From Paenibacillus xylanivorans (GTDB lineage Bacteria; Bacillota; Bacilli; Paenibacillales; Paenibacillaceae): a stretch of DNA of 64,000 nt. Position numbers and translations under genes: made by a program. Of this stretch, positions 1 through 8,966 are shown in pieces; positions within the stretch are counted from its first letter, which is position 1, and every line of letters starts with the position of its first letter. The notes below the pieces were generated by a model. It was not told the DNA's origin, did no database searches, and saw only the letters and a list, made by a program, of their open reading frames with translations. Where the stretch lies: NCBI RefSeq assembly GCF_001280595.1, contig NZ_LITU01000036.1, positions 20,017 through 84,016 on the forward strand, in the 5' to 3' direction.

Positions 1-277
1 CGCCTTTGACAATATACCGTTCACTGAACCCCCACAGATTGATAAAGCAACTGAAGATGCCGTAAGGCACCATAAAATATCCATAAACAAAAAGGACTTC
101 ACTCTCACTCCAGCCGCCCAAATTATCCGTGTGACGGAAAACTACAAAGATAAAGATTAGATTGGTTGCCTGGAACAGCAAATCCGAAAGAATCTCGACC
201 CAAAAGTCGGCGCGGTACGTGAGACGTGTTTTCATGTAATTTTTTAAATATTCCCAGATCAGACCCATATAGTACAC
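1..277 (-). CDS. ABC-2 type transporter permease, partial (cut by window edge)
   Basis: Membrane subunit of an ABC-2 family exporter; the C-terminal part lies beyond the window. The visible 92 residues show a short cytoplasmic N-terminus with the pattern ...YLKNYMKTRLTYRADFW... typical of this permease family, followed by hydrophobic stretches (about residues 25-45 and 60-80). Start chosen as GTG at 275-277: an AAGGAGG box sits 8 nt upstream of it, whereas the in-frame ATG at 266-268 would have a 17-nt spacing. It follows the second permease (282-1076) by only a few bases, so it is the last visible gene of an ATPase-permease-permease operon. Substrate unknown. Confidence 0.8.
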   Translation of the reverse strand, partial: MYYMGLIWEYLKNYMKTRLTYRADFWVEILSDLLFQATNLIFIFVVFRHTDNLGGWSESEVLFVYGYFMVPYGIFSCFINLWGFSERYIVKG

Positions 278-281
278 TTGG

Positions 282-1076
282 TTACCCTCCTTGCACGAAC
301 AGACGCTTGCGCGCCTGACGCCAGATCAGCATCATCGGAATGAGCAGTATGACAAACCAGAACACCTGAATGCCGAGTACGCTCCAGATGCCTGTGCCTT
401 CCACTCTTCCGGTGAAAACCGAGCCGGGCAGATACGTAATGGCCTGAAAAGGCAATACTTTCATCACCGCGGACATCCAGCCCGGATAGAGGCTAATTGG
501 AATGATCAGACCGGAGAACAGGTCAACCACAACGCGTTTCATGCGCATCATGCCTTCATTGTTTTCCACAAAGAATGCAGCCAGTCCCGTAATGACATTA
601 ATCTGGGAGTTAATGAGGAAACTGAAGAACAGCATAACAAGAAAGCCAATCCACGCGGACGGCGCCGTAGGCAGTTCAACCGGGAATAACAGAATGGCAA
701 TGAGCATTCCAGGAATCATGAGCAGCAGGAAACGGAAAATACCTTCGCCCAGACCCTGCATCATTTTGACCATGACATAGTTGATCGGTCTTATGAATTG
801 AATGGCAATGGATCCATCCCGAATATCCGCGGCTATTTCCCGGTCCAGATTGTTAAAATAAAACGCACGCGCCATCCACGATACCGCCACATAGGTCGTC
901 ATCTGAGCTGCCGTAAAACCGCCCAGTTCACCACTGCTTCCGTAAATGGCTTGCCAGGTAAAGTAATACACGCCGATATTCAGCGTATATATCAAAATGC
1001 CGGAATAATAATTCACCCGGTATGCAAGCATCGTCAGGAACCGGATGCGCATAAAATCAAAAAATGCACTATTCAT
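282..1076 (-). CDS. ABC-2 family transporter permease
   Basis: Predicted 264-residue integral membrane protein, the partner of the preceding ATPase. About six hydrophobic segments (roughly residues 20-40, 55-75, 115-140, 145-170, 180-200 and 230-255) and the motif EIAADIRDGSIAIQFIRPINY, which is characteristic of ABC-2 permeases that work as heterodimers with a second permease (the partial gene at 1-277). The ATG at 1074-1076 lies one base after the stop codon of the ATPase gene, implying translational coupling; the preceding SD is weak. The open frame extends upstream into the ATPase gene, but that extension is antiframe noise. Exporter substrate cannot be told from sequence. Confidence 0.85.
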   Translation of the reverse strand: MNSAFFDFMRIRFLTMLAYRVNYYSGILIYTLNIGVYYFTWQAIYGSSGELGGFTAAQMTTYVAVSWMARAFYFNNLDREIAADIRDGSIAIQFIRPINYVMVKMMQGLGEGIFRFLLLMIPGMLIAILLFPVELPTAPSAWIGFLVMLFFSFLINSQINVITGLAAFFVENNEGMMRMKRVVVDLFSGLIIPISLYPGWMSAVMKVLPFQAITYLPGSVFTGRVEGTGIWSVLGIQVFWFVILLIPMMLIWRQARKRLFVQGG

Positions 1077-1077
1077 C

Positions 1078-2124
1078 TTAGGATACACCCACCGCTTCGT
1101 TCTTTGCTCCCACAATCTCGGGACGCTCGGCGGAACCGGATTGGTAAATACTGCGTACGATCTCATCCGTGTTAATCTCAATAATCTGAATATCGGTAAT
1201 ATCTGCCTGTCCAACGACGCGTCCCAGCACATCCGACACATTGAGTTCAAGTGGAATCCAGACCGATGCGGACAGTTCATTCTCCACCGTCCAGCGAACA
1301 GGGAGCTCAGCAGTCCATTCCAGCATTTGTTCCATGGGGTGAGCCGTGCCAAACTTGAACCGGATTTCCCGTTCCTTGCCCCACTGAGACTTCAGATGAT
1401 CCAACCCGCCATCATAGATGATATTGCCCGCATCGAGCATAATAACTCTTGAGCATAAAGCTTCGATGTCCTGCAGATCGTGGGTGGTCAGCAAAATGGT
1501 TGTTCCGTGTTCCTTATTCATATCTTTCAGGAAATCACGAATTTCCGACTTCACGACAATATCCAGACCAATGGTTGGCTCATCCAGAAAAACGATATCC
1601 GGGTTGTGCAGCAGCGCAGCGACCAGTTCACAGCGCATACGCTGTCCAAGACTGAGCTTACGAACCGGACGGTTCAGCAGATCCTGAAGCTGTAGCCGCT
1701 CAACCAGTTCATCCAGTCGTTTGCGAAAATCGACCTCACCTACTCGATACACCTTGCGCAGCAGATGGAAAGACTCAATGACACCGATATCCCACCATAG
1801 TTGACTGCGTTGACCAAATACGACACCAATATTCTGTACAAACTTCTCACGTTCCTGATACGGAACATATCCACCAACCGATATCTGCCCTGAAGTAGGC
1901 ACCAAAATGCCGGTCAACATCTTAATCGTTGTTGATTTACCGGCACCGTTCTCCCCAATATATCCGCATATTTCGCCCTGCGGAATCTGAAATGAAATAT
2001 CATTTACAGCCAATACCTCCTGGTATTGACGTGCAAACAGGTCTTGGAATGCGCCCTTGAGCCCTCCTCGGCTTTTCTGGACGCTAAACGACTTGCGCAA
2101 ATCTTTGACATCAATCGCCAGCAT
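1078..2124 (-). CDS. ABC transporter ATP-binding protein (ABC-2 exporter)
   Basis: 348-residue nucleotide-binding subunit that powers the two adjoining permeases. Walker A GENGAGKS (about residue 57), Q-loop region, signature LSLGQ (about 158), Walker B DIVFLDEP and the H-loop TTHD are all intact, so it should be catalytically competent. The C-terminal 100 residues form a small accessory domain common in exporter ATPases. SD GTGAGGT 8 nt before ATG. It is the first gene of the operon; a promoter with TATAAT lies about 50 bp upstream. Related family members handle antibiotics, lipids or polymers; no specific substrate is supported here. Confidence 0.9.
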   Translation of the reverse strand: MLAIDVKDLRKSFSVQKSRGGLKGAFQDLFARQYQEVLAVNDISFQIPQGEICGYIGENGAGKSTTIKMLTGILVPTSGQISVGGYVPYQEREKFVQNIGVVFGQRSQLWWDIGVIESFHLLRKVYRVGEVDFRKRLDELVERLQLQDLLNRPVRKLSLGQRMRCELVAALLHNPDIVFLDEPTIGLDIVVKSEIRDFLKDMNKEHGTTILLTTHDLQDIEALCSRVIMLDAGNIIYDGGLDHLKSQWGKEREIRFKFGTAHPMEQMLEWTAELPVRWTVENELSASVWIPLELNVSDVLGRVVGQADITDIQIIEINTDEIVRSIYQSGSAERPEIVGAKNEAVGVS

Positions 2125-2174
2125 GATTATACCTCACTTGGATTTTGTTGAAATTGCTTGTAGCCCAAAAAGAA

Positions 2175-2204
2175 ATTATAATAGTATCAGTCAAAATTCA
2201 GCAA
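2175..2204 (-). promoter_or_regulatory. Predicted sigma-A promoter of the ABC operon
   Basis: On the minus strand TTGCTG (2199-2204) and TATAAT (2175-2180) are separated by 18 bp, about 50 bp before the ATPase start. The -10 is a perfect match, the -35 is moderate. Confidence 0.5.
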
Positions 2205-2328
2205 GCTTTAAAAAATAGTCTGAGGCGGCGTCCTCTGTTGCATCTCACAGATATGTCGTGTGCGGAAAGCCCGGGCTAGATCAAATTGGACTCATCTTCA
2301 TTTATTTTGAATACAAAGGAGAGCTAGC

Positions 2329-3372
2329 ATGACCAGAAAGACGAAGAGAACCATTTGGATTTCTCTTGCCGCCTTCGTGCTGATTATTGGAGGCGCTGCG
2401 GCATTTTATTTCGGTTCTATTCTCAATCAGTTGAATGGCTTGCAAAAGGAAGGCGACGAATCGCCGTTTGCCGGTATCGAAAATGTTGAAAAAGTAAGTA
2501 CACCGGATCCTCCGAAATGGGAGGGCACCGAAACGGTAAATATTCTCGTTATGGGTGTTGATGCCCGCGGGCTGGAGAAGGGGGAAGTTCCTCGTTCTGA
2601 CAGCATGATGGTCGTTTCCCTTGACCCACTCACCAAAAAAATCAACCTATTCTCCATTCTGCGCGACACATACGTCGATATTGAAGGTTATGGCAAAGAA
2701 CGAATCAATACGGCCATCACCCATGGCCCCAACGTGGCAATGAAAGCTGCAGGAGACCTGCTGGGTATCCCTGTCCAGTATTATGTGTATACCGATTTCC
2801 AGGGATTCATCAAATTGGTGGATGCTGTTGGCGGTGTGGATTTTGACGTAGAGAAGGACATGCATTATACAAGTAAAGCGGACAAGAATGAATACGATAT
2901 TGATCTAAAAAAAGGCTACCAGCATTTGGATGGCGATACGGCTCTCATGTACGTTCGTTTCCGTCATGATGCCATGTCGGATTATGCCCGCTCCGAGCGG
3001 CAGCGCGAATTCCTCAAAGCTGTTGCAGCAAAAATGCAGTCAACGACAACGATTGCCAAACTTCCTTCCATTTTGGAAGAAGTGAATCCTTATGTAGATA
3101 CCAATCTAACCCTCTCCGACATGTGGAAGCTGGGCGGACTCGGATATCAGAGCAGCATGAACGGCAGCGAGCAAATCCCGCCAATGAAAATGCTCAAGGA
3201 AGAACGTACACCAGGCGGAGCTGAGGTGCTGTCGGTAACCAATGAGGACAAACTCAAGCAATATATTCAAGATATCATTCATCCTCCTGCTCAAGAAGAA
3301 GGCAGTACTCCCGGAGCCGAAGACAAAACGGCAAGTGGTGACGAACAAGACTCCAAGCAACCTGCACAGTAA
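2329..3372 (+). CDS. LCP family (LytR-CpsA-Psr) cell-wall glycopolymer ligase
   Basis: 347 residues. One N-terminal membrane anchor (about residues 9-30) and an extracellular LCP domain (about 70-260). LCP enzymes move polyprenyl-phosphate-linked polymers such as teichoic acids onto peptidoglycan. Family motifs visible: [27 protein letters not shown] and the Arg-rich segment [16 protein letters not shown] that contacts the pyrophosphate. The last 30 residues are a polar Glu/Gln/Pro-rich tail. AAAGGAG lies 8 nt before the ATG. Monocistronic: a clear terminator follows the stop codon. Divergent from the ABC operon. Which polymer is transferred is unknown. Confidence 0.9.
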   Translation: MTRKTKRTIWISLAAFVLIIGGAAAFYFGSILNQLNGLQKEGDESPFAGIENVEKVSTPDPPKWEGTETVNILVMGVDARGLEKGEVPRSDSMMVVSLDPLTKKINLFSILRDTYVDIEGYGKERINTAITHGPNVAMKAAGDLLGIPVQYYVYTDFQGFIKLVDAVGGVDFDVEKDMHYTSKADKNEYDIDLKKGYQHLDGDTALMYVRFRHDAMSDYARSERQREFLKAVAAKMQSTTTIAKLPSILEEVNPYVDTNLTLSDMWKLGGLGYQSSMNGSEQIPPMKMLKEERTPGGAEVLSVTNEDKLKQYIQDIIHPPAQEEGSTPGAEDKTASGDEQDSKQPAQ

Positions 3373-3387
3373 TGAAGTGCATACGAA

Positions 3388-3427
3388 GAGGGCAGCCCAT
3401 ATGCTGCCCTCTCGCTGTGTTTTGTTT
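3388..3427 (+). terminator. Rho-independent terminator after the LCP gene
   Basis: Nine-pair perfect stem GAGGGCAGC/GCTGCCCTC with a 6-nt loop, followed by a T-rich stretch. Confidence 0.8.
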
Positions 3428-3452
3428 ATCTAATACGAAAGGAAGTTATTAT

Positions 3453-4772
3453 ATGAATCCATCACGTTCCCGTTCAGAGCTTTTATACGAAGAAGCACTT
3501 CAACATATTGTAGGAGGTGTGAACAGCCCCTCCCGCTCATTCAAAGCAGTGGGTGGCGGTGCACCTGTATTTATGAAAAAAGCGCAAGGTGCGCACTTCT
3601 GGGATGTCGACGACAACCGTTATATCGATTATCTCGCGGCTTACGGACCGATTGTTACCGGACATGCTCATCCCCATATAACCAAGGCCATTACAGAAGC
3701 AGCAGCAAATGGTGTCCTGTACGGTACACCAACGGAGCTTGAGATCAAGCTTGCCAAAATGCTGAAAGAGGCCATTCCTTCCATGGACAAGGTTCGTTTT
3801 GTAAACTCCGGTACAGAAGCGGTCATGACCACCATCCGGGTTGCCCGCGCCTACACCAAACGTAACAAAATCGTGAAATTCGCCGGATGTTACCATGGTC
3901 ACTCCGACTTGGTCCTTGTGGCCGCAGGTTCCGGGCCTTCCACGCTTGGTATTCCCGATAGTGCAGGCATTCCAACAAGCATTGCGCACGAAGTCATCAC
4001 GGTACCTTTCAACGATCTGGACAGCCTGAAAGCGGCTCTGGAGCGTTGGGGCGATGATGTCGCTGCAGTCATGGTAGAACCGATTGTCGGCAACTTCGGT
4101 ATGGTTATGCCGGAACCTGGCTTCCTGGAAGGACTCTGTGCCATGACTCGAGACAACGGCTCGCTCGTGATTTACGACGAGGTAATTACAGCCTTCCGTT
4201 TCCACTATGGCTCCACACAGACGTACGCGGGACTGGACAACCATACGGAGATCGAACCGGATCTGACTGCACTTGGCAAAATCATTGGTGGCGGTCTGCC
4301 AATAGGTGCTTACGGCGGTCGTAAACAGGTTATGGAGCAGGTTGCTCCACTCGGCCCTGCCTATCAAGCCGGAACGATGGCTGGTAACCCTGCGTCTATC
4401 TCTGCGGGTATCGCTTGTCTGGAAGTTCTGCAAGGCGAAGGTGTATATGCGGAGATGGAACGTCTTGCCATCGACCTGACAGCAGGCCTTCAGGTTTCTG
4501 CGGATCGTCATGGCATTGCGTTAACCATTAACCGAATTCGCGGTGCCTTTTCCACCCACTTCTGTGACCATCCGATTACGAACTATGATCAAGCCCAGGA
4601 TACCGATGGGGAACTGTTCGCTTCTTTCTTCCGTCATATGCTGAATCGTGGCATTAATCTGGCTCCTTCCAAATATGAAGCCTGGTTCCTGACCACTGCA
4701 CATACGGACAAGGATGTTCAAGAAACATTGGAAGCCGCAGAAGCTTCCTTCAAAGCTATGGCTCAGGCGTAA
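3453..4772 (+). CDS. hemL: Glutamate-1-semialdehyde 2,1-aminomutase
   Basis: 439-residue PLP enzyme that converts glutamate-1-semialdehyde to 5-aminolevulinate in C5 tetrapyrrole synthesis. The N-terminus ([25 protein letters not shown]) and the PLP lysine (K276 in [18 protein letters not shown]) are textbook. Length is normal. Start ATG 3453 has AAAGGAAG 8 nt upstream; the open frame continues upstream into the LCP terminator, which cannot be coding. It stands alone rather than in a hemAXCDBL operon, so it may be the second, GsaB-like paralogue found in many bacilli; this cannot be settled without the rest of the genome. Confidence 0.93.
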   Translation: MNPSRSRSELLYEEALQHIVGGVNSPSRSFKAVGGGAPVFMKKAQGAHFWDVDDNRYIDYLAAYGPIVTGHAHPHITKAITEAAANGVLYGTPTELEIKLAKMLKEAIPSMDKVRFVNSGTEAVMTTIRVARAYTKRNKIVKFAGCYHGHSDLVLVAAGSGPSTLGIPDSAGIPTSIAHEVITVPFNDLDSLKAALERWGDDVAAVMVEPIVGNFGMVMPEPGFLEGLCAMTRDNGSLVIYDEVITAFRFHYGSTQTYAGLDNHTEIEPDLTALGKIIGGGLPIGAYGGRKQVMEQVAPLGPAYQAGTMAGNPASISAGIACLEVLQGEGVYAEMERLAIDLTAGLQVSADRHGIALTINRIRGAFSTHFCDHPITNYDQAQDTDGELFASFFRHMLNRGINLAPSKYEAWFLTTAHTDKDVQETLEAAEASFKAMAQA

Positions 4773-4828
4773 ACCGTTCGCCGAGTCCACATCGCATCTT
4801 AACAGAAATCATTAAAATTTAATTTCCT

Positions 4829-4879
4829 AAAAAAGGCGTCCCGCAAGCAATCATTCAGCTTGCGCGGGCGCCTTTTTTT
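4829..4879. terminator. Bidirectional terminator between hemL and the MocR gene
   Basis: Long stem with one small bulge (AAAAAGGCG...CGCAAGC pairing with GCTTGCG...CGCCTTTTT), an A-run on the left and a T-run on the right, between two convergent genes. Confidence 0.85.
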
Positions 4880-4918
4880 CGAATTGATCCGCCTATAGGT
4901 ATTGATTATGGTTACGAA

Positions 4919-6304
4919 TCATTGCTGCCTAGTTTGCAGTCTCATAATCTCCTCACGGATGATCCGCAGACCTTCCTTGATACGCTGCTTCGGTACATTG
5001 GAAATATTCAGCCGCAGCATTTTATCCTGATGTATCTTTTGTGCCCCTTCCGGATAATATCGTTCTGTTGTATCGGCAATGACTCCCCGTTGATCCAAAC
5101 GGGACAGCAAGACCCTGAGCGGCATATCCTTAGGCAGTGGAAGAACCGTATGCTCCCCTCCTGTACGCGGCGCATATGCAAATGGAGTGAAGTCTGGAAA
5201 AGCATTAAGCTGTTGATACAATTTGTTCATCCGGGCAGCATAGCGGCTGCGAATGACTTTACCATGGTGAGCAAACATCCCATTACGGATGTAGACCTCA
5301 AGTGCAGCCTGGGACAGTACCGCAGTGTCAATGTCGAGCATTTTTTTGTATGCACTAAACGATGAGGTAAGACTTGCAGGCAGAATAGCCACGCCAATTC
5401 GCAGTCCGGGAAACAGGATTTTGGAGTAACTTTTCAGATAAATGACTCGCCCTTCCGTATCATACGACCATAACGGGTCCTGTTTCGTGTTCTCTTCCAG
5501 ATCAGCCAAGAAATCATCCTCTACCAGATAAACATCGTAACGCTGCGCTAGCCGGATCAATCTCTTCTTCTCTGCTGCCGTTAAAGAAGTGCCAATCGGG
5601 TTATGAAAACGCGGCATGACATAAAAAAATTTGATATCTCCTTCGCGGAACTGTTGTTCAAGCGCGTCCCAATCCAGGCCATCCAAAGAGCGTCTGACAC
5701 CTACAATCGGTATACTCAGTCCTTTCAGAAGAGAAGGCATATTATGATAACCCGGCAGTTCCAGCATTACCTGCTTTTTCCCATTCGGAAAAGGCATTAG
5801 CGCCAGAACAGCAAGGGCCTGCTGCACCCCTGACGTAATAAAGAATTGCTCCTTCCGGGCAAATACCTGGTAATCCGCGAATTGCTTCTGCAATAAATCA
5901 ATCAATGAAGGCAAGCCTCTCTCGGTTCCGTACAAAAACAAGTCCGCCTGTTTCTTCTCCATCGCCTGGTCCACACAATGGCGAAAATCCGAATAAGGAA
6001 ATACCCGCGGATCAGGGGCTGCGGAAGCAAAATCTAACGGCCCCTGCCACTCTCCATCCTCCACTTCGGCTCCATTCTGCACCGCATAATACCCGGACTG
6101 AGGCACCGCGTAGACCAGATGTCGCTCTTCCAGCCACTCATATGCGCGTATGGCCGTACTCACACTACATTGATATTGCTCAGCCAGAACACGTACAGCT
6201 GGCAGTTTGATTCCTTTGTTCTGCCATTGTCTACTGTTTTGCTGCCGCAATTGATCCTGAATCCATTGCTTTAGTGATTCAGCGATAATTTCGTATTTTC
6301 TCAT
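4919..6304 (-). CDS. MocR/PdxR-type GntR regulator with aminotransferase domain
   Basis: 461 residues: a GntR winged-helix domain (about 1-75; LPAVRVLAEQYQCSVSTAIRAYEWLEE) joined to a fold-type I aminotransferase-like domain (about 90-461). The PLP-binding lysine is in YLKSYSKILFPGLRIG, and the PRFHNPIG loop is present, so cofactor binding is expected. MocR proteins sense amino acids or vitamin B6 compounds and usually control a divergent neighbour, here an EamA exporter at 6482. The shared 177-bp intergenic region carries a perfect TGTACCGGTACA palindrome and another TGTACC half-site. ATG start; SD is weak. Confidence 0.88.
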   Translation of the reverse strand: MRKYEIIAESLKQWIQDQLRQQNSRQWQNKGIKLPAVRVLAEQYQCSVSTAIRAYEWLEERHLVYAVPQSGYYAVQNGAEVEDGEWQGPLDFASAAPDPRVFPYSDFRHCVDQAMEKKQADLFLYGTERGLPSLIDLLQKQFADYQVFARKEQFFITSGVQQALAVLALMPFPNGKKQVMLELPGYHNMPSLLKGLSIPIVGVRRSLDGLDWDALEQQFREGDIKFFYVMPRFHNPIGTSLTAAEKKRLIRLAQRYDVYLVEDDFLADLEENTKQDPLWSYDTEGRVIYLKSYSKILFPGLRIGVAILPASLTSSFSAYKKMLDIDTAVLSQAALEVYIRNGMFAHHGKVIRSRYAARMNKLYQQLNAFPDFTPFAYAPRTGGEHTVLPLPKDMPLRVLLSRLDQRGVIADTTERYYPEGAQKIHQDKMLRLNISNVPKQRIKEGLRIIREEIMRLQTRQQ

Positions 6305-6344
6305 TGGGATTCTGCCTCTCCTCCGACCTCAGCCTTACCTTAAG

Positions 6345-6380
6345 TGTACCGGTACAGTAAACGTTTTTGTCTATTGTACC
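6345..6380. promoter_or_regulatory. Candidate MocR operator: TGTACC palindrome plus direct half-site
   Basis: Perfect 12-bp palindrome TGTACCGGTACA at 6345-6356, with a third TGTACC at 6375-6380, exactly 30 bp after the first half-site. Palindrome and direct repeat between divergent MocR and target genes match how MocR dimers are known to bind. The last half-site overlaps the -35 of the predicted exporter promoter. Confidence 0.55.
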
Positions 6381-6402
6381 ACTATTGGTCTGGAAGTATA
6401 TT
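6374..6402 (+). promoter_or_regulatory. Predicted promoter of the EamA exporter gene
   Basis: TTGTAC (6374-6379), 17 bp, TATATT (6397-6402). The -35 coincides with an operator half-site, so regulator binding should directly affect polymerase access. Confidence 0.5.
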
Positions 6403-6481
6403 GAATAAGGCCAGACAGTGCACACAGCAACATATGCACCGCTGTAATAAAAAAGAAATTCGTATTATTGGAGGAAACCCT

Positions 6482-7420
6482 ATGAACAACAATACCCAGA
6501 CTAGAACATACGCATATGTAGCAGCTGTTTTATATGCAGCCATCATCGGCTTATCCTTTTTGTTTGTCAAAATGACAGTGAGTGTTGCACATCCGATCGA
6601 TGTACTGGCACATCGCTTTGCTTTGTCATTACTCGTAGTCAGCATCCCTGTCATTTTCGGATGGATCAAGATCAAGCTAACTCTTCGTGATCTGTGGCGT
6701 ATCATTCCGCTTGGGCTACTTTCTCCAGTTTTATTTTTTGCCTTTCAGGCATTCGGACTCGTCTCGTCCAACTCATCGGAAGCAGGCATCATTCAGGCCA
6801 TGGCCCCTGTATTTACACTTGTGCTGGCCTCTATCTTTCTCAAGGAACGTACATCTATCATGCAAAAACTGTTCCTGCTGCTATCCGTGGCTGGTGTAGT
6901 CTTTATTTTCCTGATGAAAGGAAGCGGGATGTCGGCAGGCAATTTTAAAGGTATCGCCTTACTGCTGCTCTCCACGGTGTGTTTTGCAGGTTATGGAGTA
7001 TTGGCAAGGCCCTTGGCTCAGAAATATAAACCGATGGAATTGACCTGGGTCACCCTGATGGTTGGATTTGTAGTCTTCAACGCAGCTTCTCTGATTCGTC
7101 ATGTGTCGAACGGAACCATGATGGATTATGTGAAGCCACTTGGAGATGCATCTTACTTGGGAGCACTAGCTTATCTGGCCATCCTCTCCACCATGTTCTC
7201 CACACTGCTCGCGAGCTATGCCCTGACTCACCTCGAAGCTTCTAAAATGAGTGTATTCAGTAATCTGTCCACACTTATTTCGATTGCTGGCGGAGCCTGG
7301 ATACTACATGAACCAGTTCATGGATACCACTTCATCGGAGCCCTGCTGATCATTGCCGGTGTACTTGGTACCAATATGAGCGGAAGAAAACGCGGGCTGG
7401 TCATTCCAGATAAAGCGTGA
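6482..7420 (+). CDS. EamA/DMT superfamily transporter
   Basis: 312 residues with about ten hydrophobic helices arranged as two EamA repeats (about residues 10-140 and 155-295). Family members export amino acids or other metabolites across the cytoplasmic membrane. Start ATG 6482 has GGAGGAA 6 nt upstream; the longer open frame upstream crosses the promoter and is discarded. Divergent from a MocR regulator, the usual arrangement for a substrate-induced exporter, so the substrate may be an amino acid or amine sensed through PLP chemistry (inference). No terminator is visible before the T-box leader. Confidence 0.85.
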   Translation: MNNNTQTRTYAYVAAVLYAAIIGLSFLFVKMTVSVAHPIDVLAHRFALSLLVVSIPVIFGWIKIKLTLRDLWRIIPLGLLSPVLFFAFQAFGLVSSNSSEAGIIQAMAPVFTLVLASIFLKERTSIMQKLFLLLSVAGVVFIFLMKGSGMSAGNFKGIALLLLSTVCFAGYGVLARPLAQKYKPMELTWVTLMVGFVVFNAASLIRHVSNGTMMDYVKPLGDASYLGALAYLAILSTMFSTLLASYALTHLEASKMSVFSNLSTLISIAGGAWILHEPVHGYHFIGALLIIAGVLGTNMSGRKRGLVIPDKA

Positions 7421-7426
7421 TACAAT
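7398..7426 (+). promoter_or_regulatory. Candidate promoter of the trpS T-box transcript
   Basis: TGGTCA, 17 bp, TACAAT, overlapping the 3' end of the exporter gene and just before the conserved start of the T-box leader. The -35 is weak. Confidence 0.35.
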
Positions 7427-7435
7427 GTGAAAAAT

Positions 7436-7799
7436 TGTACACGGACATTATCAACAATGATGAAGAGAAGTACACAGGACAGGATACTTCAGAGAACCGG
7501 CGGTTGGTGTGAGCAGGTGTATCGGTCATGTGGAAATGGGCTTCGGAGTTCCAAGTTGAACTCGTTCTGCCACCTGTACTCAGGAGGGCGGATTGACAGT
7601 AGGCAAGGCGGCATGTTCAGCCGTTATCCATGAACAGGATATCGATAAGGCATATGTGGGCTTCCCGCATATATTTCATCCGTATCCCTCAAGTGGGCCG
7701 CAGCTAGCGGCCAATTAAGGTGGCACCGCGAAGCATAAGCTTCGTCCTTCTATTCTGTTCCCGTCTGGGAAACAGGATGAAGGACGAGGCTTTTTTTGA
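7436..7799 (+). ncRNA. T-box leader (tRNA-sensing riboswitch) of trpS
   Basis: The 5' untranslated region of trpS contains AATGATGAAGAGAAGTA and AGAGAACCGGCGGTTGGTG, typical of the stem I part, and the hallmark T-box sequence AAGGTGGCACCGCG (7717-7730), directly followed by a terminator stem. An uncharged cognate tRNA should pair with the T-box bulge and favour the antiterminator, raising trpS expression. I could not place the specifier codon (expected UGG) with confidence: UGG triplets occur near 7530-7540 but the stem I pairing was not resolved by eye. Confidence 0.9.
7739..7798 (+). terminator. T-box regulated terminator
   Basis: GCTTCGTCCTTC pairs with GAAGGACGAGGC (one G-U), enclosing a second small hairpin, and is followed by seven T residues. 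This is the alternative to the antiterminator that contains the T-box. Confidence 0.9.
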
Positions 7800-7910
7800 T
7801 TTATGTACCCAAAACTGTTGCAGGCTGAAAGGGGGTGATGGTCGTGGAAGACGGCTGGTGGCGTCAGCAATTAAGGATGGAAAAATCACAAAATCAAAGG
7901 AGAATGAACT

Positions 7911-8897
7911 ATGAACAAGGACATTATTTTAACCGGAGATCGGACAACCGGACAGCTTCATCTCGGCCATTACGTGGGCAGCCTGCGCAGTCGGGTACAA
8001 TTGCAGGATGAGTACAAAACGTATATTTTACTAGCTGATGTACAGGCGCTCACGACCCACTATGATCAACCGGGGATGATTGCAGACAGCGTGCATCAAG
8101 TGACACTTGATTATCTTGCCGTAGGTATCGATCCCAATAAAGCCACTCTGTTCATCCAGTCGATGATTCCGGAAATTGCCGAGCTGACTGTCATTTTCTC
8201 CATGTTTATCACTGTGAATAGTCTTCGACATAATCCCACGATTAAAAACGAAGCGCGTGACCGTGGCTATAAGGATCTCTATTACGGATTTCTCGGTTAT
8301 CCCGTCAGTCAGGCTGCGGATATTGCGTTCTGCAAAGCAACCCTTGTTCCGGCAGGCGAAGACCAGATCCCACACATCGAAACTGCGCGGAAACTGGTAC
8401 GGCGGTTCAATGAATTATATGCGCCAGTTCTGCCTGAACCACGTATTCTGACTGGTGAACGGCTCGGCGGATTGGATGGCTTGGGCAAAATGAGCAAAAG
8501 TATGGGCAATGCCATCTCGTTGAATGCTCTTCCTGATGATGTACATGCCAAGCTGGCCAGGGCGAAAACCGATCCTGCTCGCATTCATCGTTCTGACCCG
8601 GGACATCCGGATATTTGTCCGGTATTTGCCTATCATCAGTTGTTTCGAAAGGAGGAGGCCGCTGAGATTCATGCAAGCTGTAGTAACGGTACCATTGGTT
8701 GCAAGGATTGCAAGAAGATTGCGGGCACTGCAATTAACGAGCTGCTCTCCCCTTTTCGAGAACGACGAAATTACTATGAACAACGTGGTTATGAAGTGAA
8801 AGAAATCCTCGTGGAAGGCACACGTCAGGCCCAACGGGCAGCCCGTGAGACGATGCTTGAGGTTCGTGAAGCAATGGGGATACGTTATTTCGACTGA
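7911..8897 (+). CDS. trpS: Tryptophanyl-tRNA synthetase with predicted Fe-S cysteine motif
   Basis: 328-residue class I aminoacyl-tRNA synthetase that charges tRNA-Trp. HIGH-like signature HLGH at residues 17-20, the GEDQ element of the tryptophan pocket, and KMSKS at 193-197 are intact. Near the anticodon-binding region are four cysteines, C236-x20-C257-x6-C264-x2-C267, close to the C-x22-C-x6-C-x2-C motif that binds a [4Fe-4S] cluster in Thermotoga TrpRS; many bacterial TrpRS lack it. AAAGGAG precedes ATG 7911. Expression is controlled by the T-box leader. With no terminator seen after it, some readthrough into the germination operon is possible. Confidence 0.95.
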   Translation: MNKDIILTGDRTTGQLHLGHYVGSLRSRVQLQDEYKTYILLADVQALTTHYDQPGMIADSVHQVTLDYLAVGIDPNKATLFIQSMIPEIAELTVIFSMFITVNSLRHNPTIKNEARDRGYKDLYYGFLGYPVSQAADIAFCKATLVPAGEDQIPHIETARKLVRRFNELYAPVLPEPRILTGERLGGLDGLGKMSKSMGNAISLNALPDDVHAKLARAKTDPARIHRSDPGHPDICPVFAYHQLFRKEEAAEIHASCSNGTIGCKDCKKIAGTAINELLSPFRERRNYYEQRGYEVKEILVEGTRQAQRAARETMLEVREAMGIRYFD

Positions 8898-8966
8898 CAG
8901 TATGAGAAGGCTTGATCACGTTAACACTGCTGAGAACAGTCCATTGGGAAAAGAGGTCCCCTCATC

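Noticed and set aside
3537..4511. 324-codon open frame antisense to hemL
   Set aside because: Entirely within a well-supported gene; Cys/His/Arg-rich composition typical of a shadow frame.
7720..7914. 64-codon frame inside the T-box leader reaching the trpS start
   Set aside because: It covers the T-box and terminator; the conserved RNA explains the sequence.
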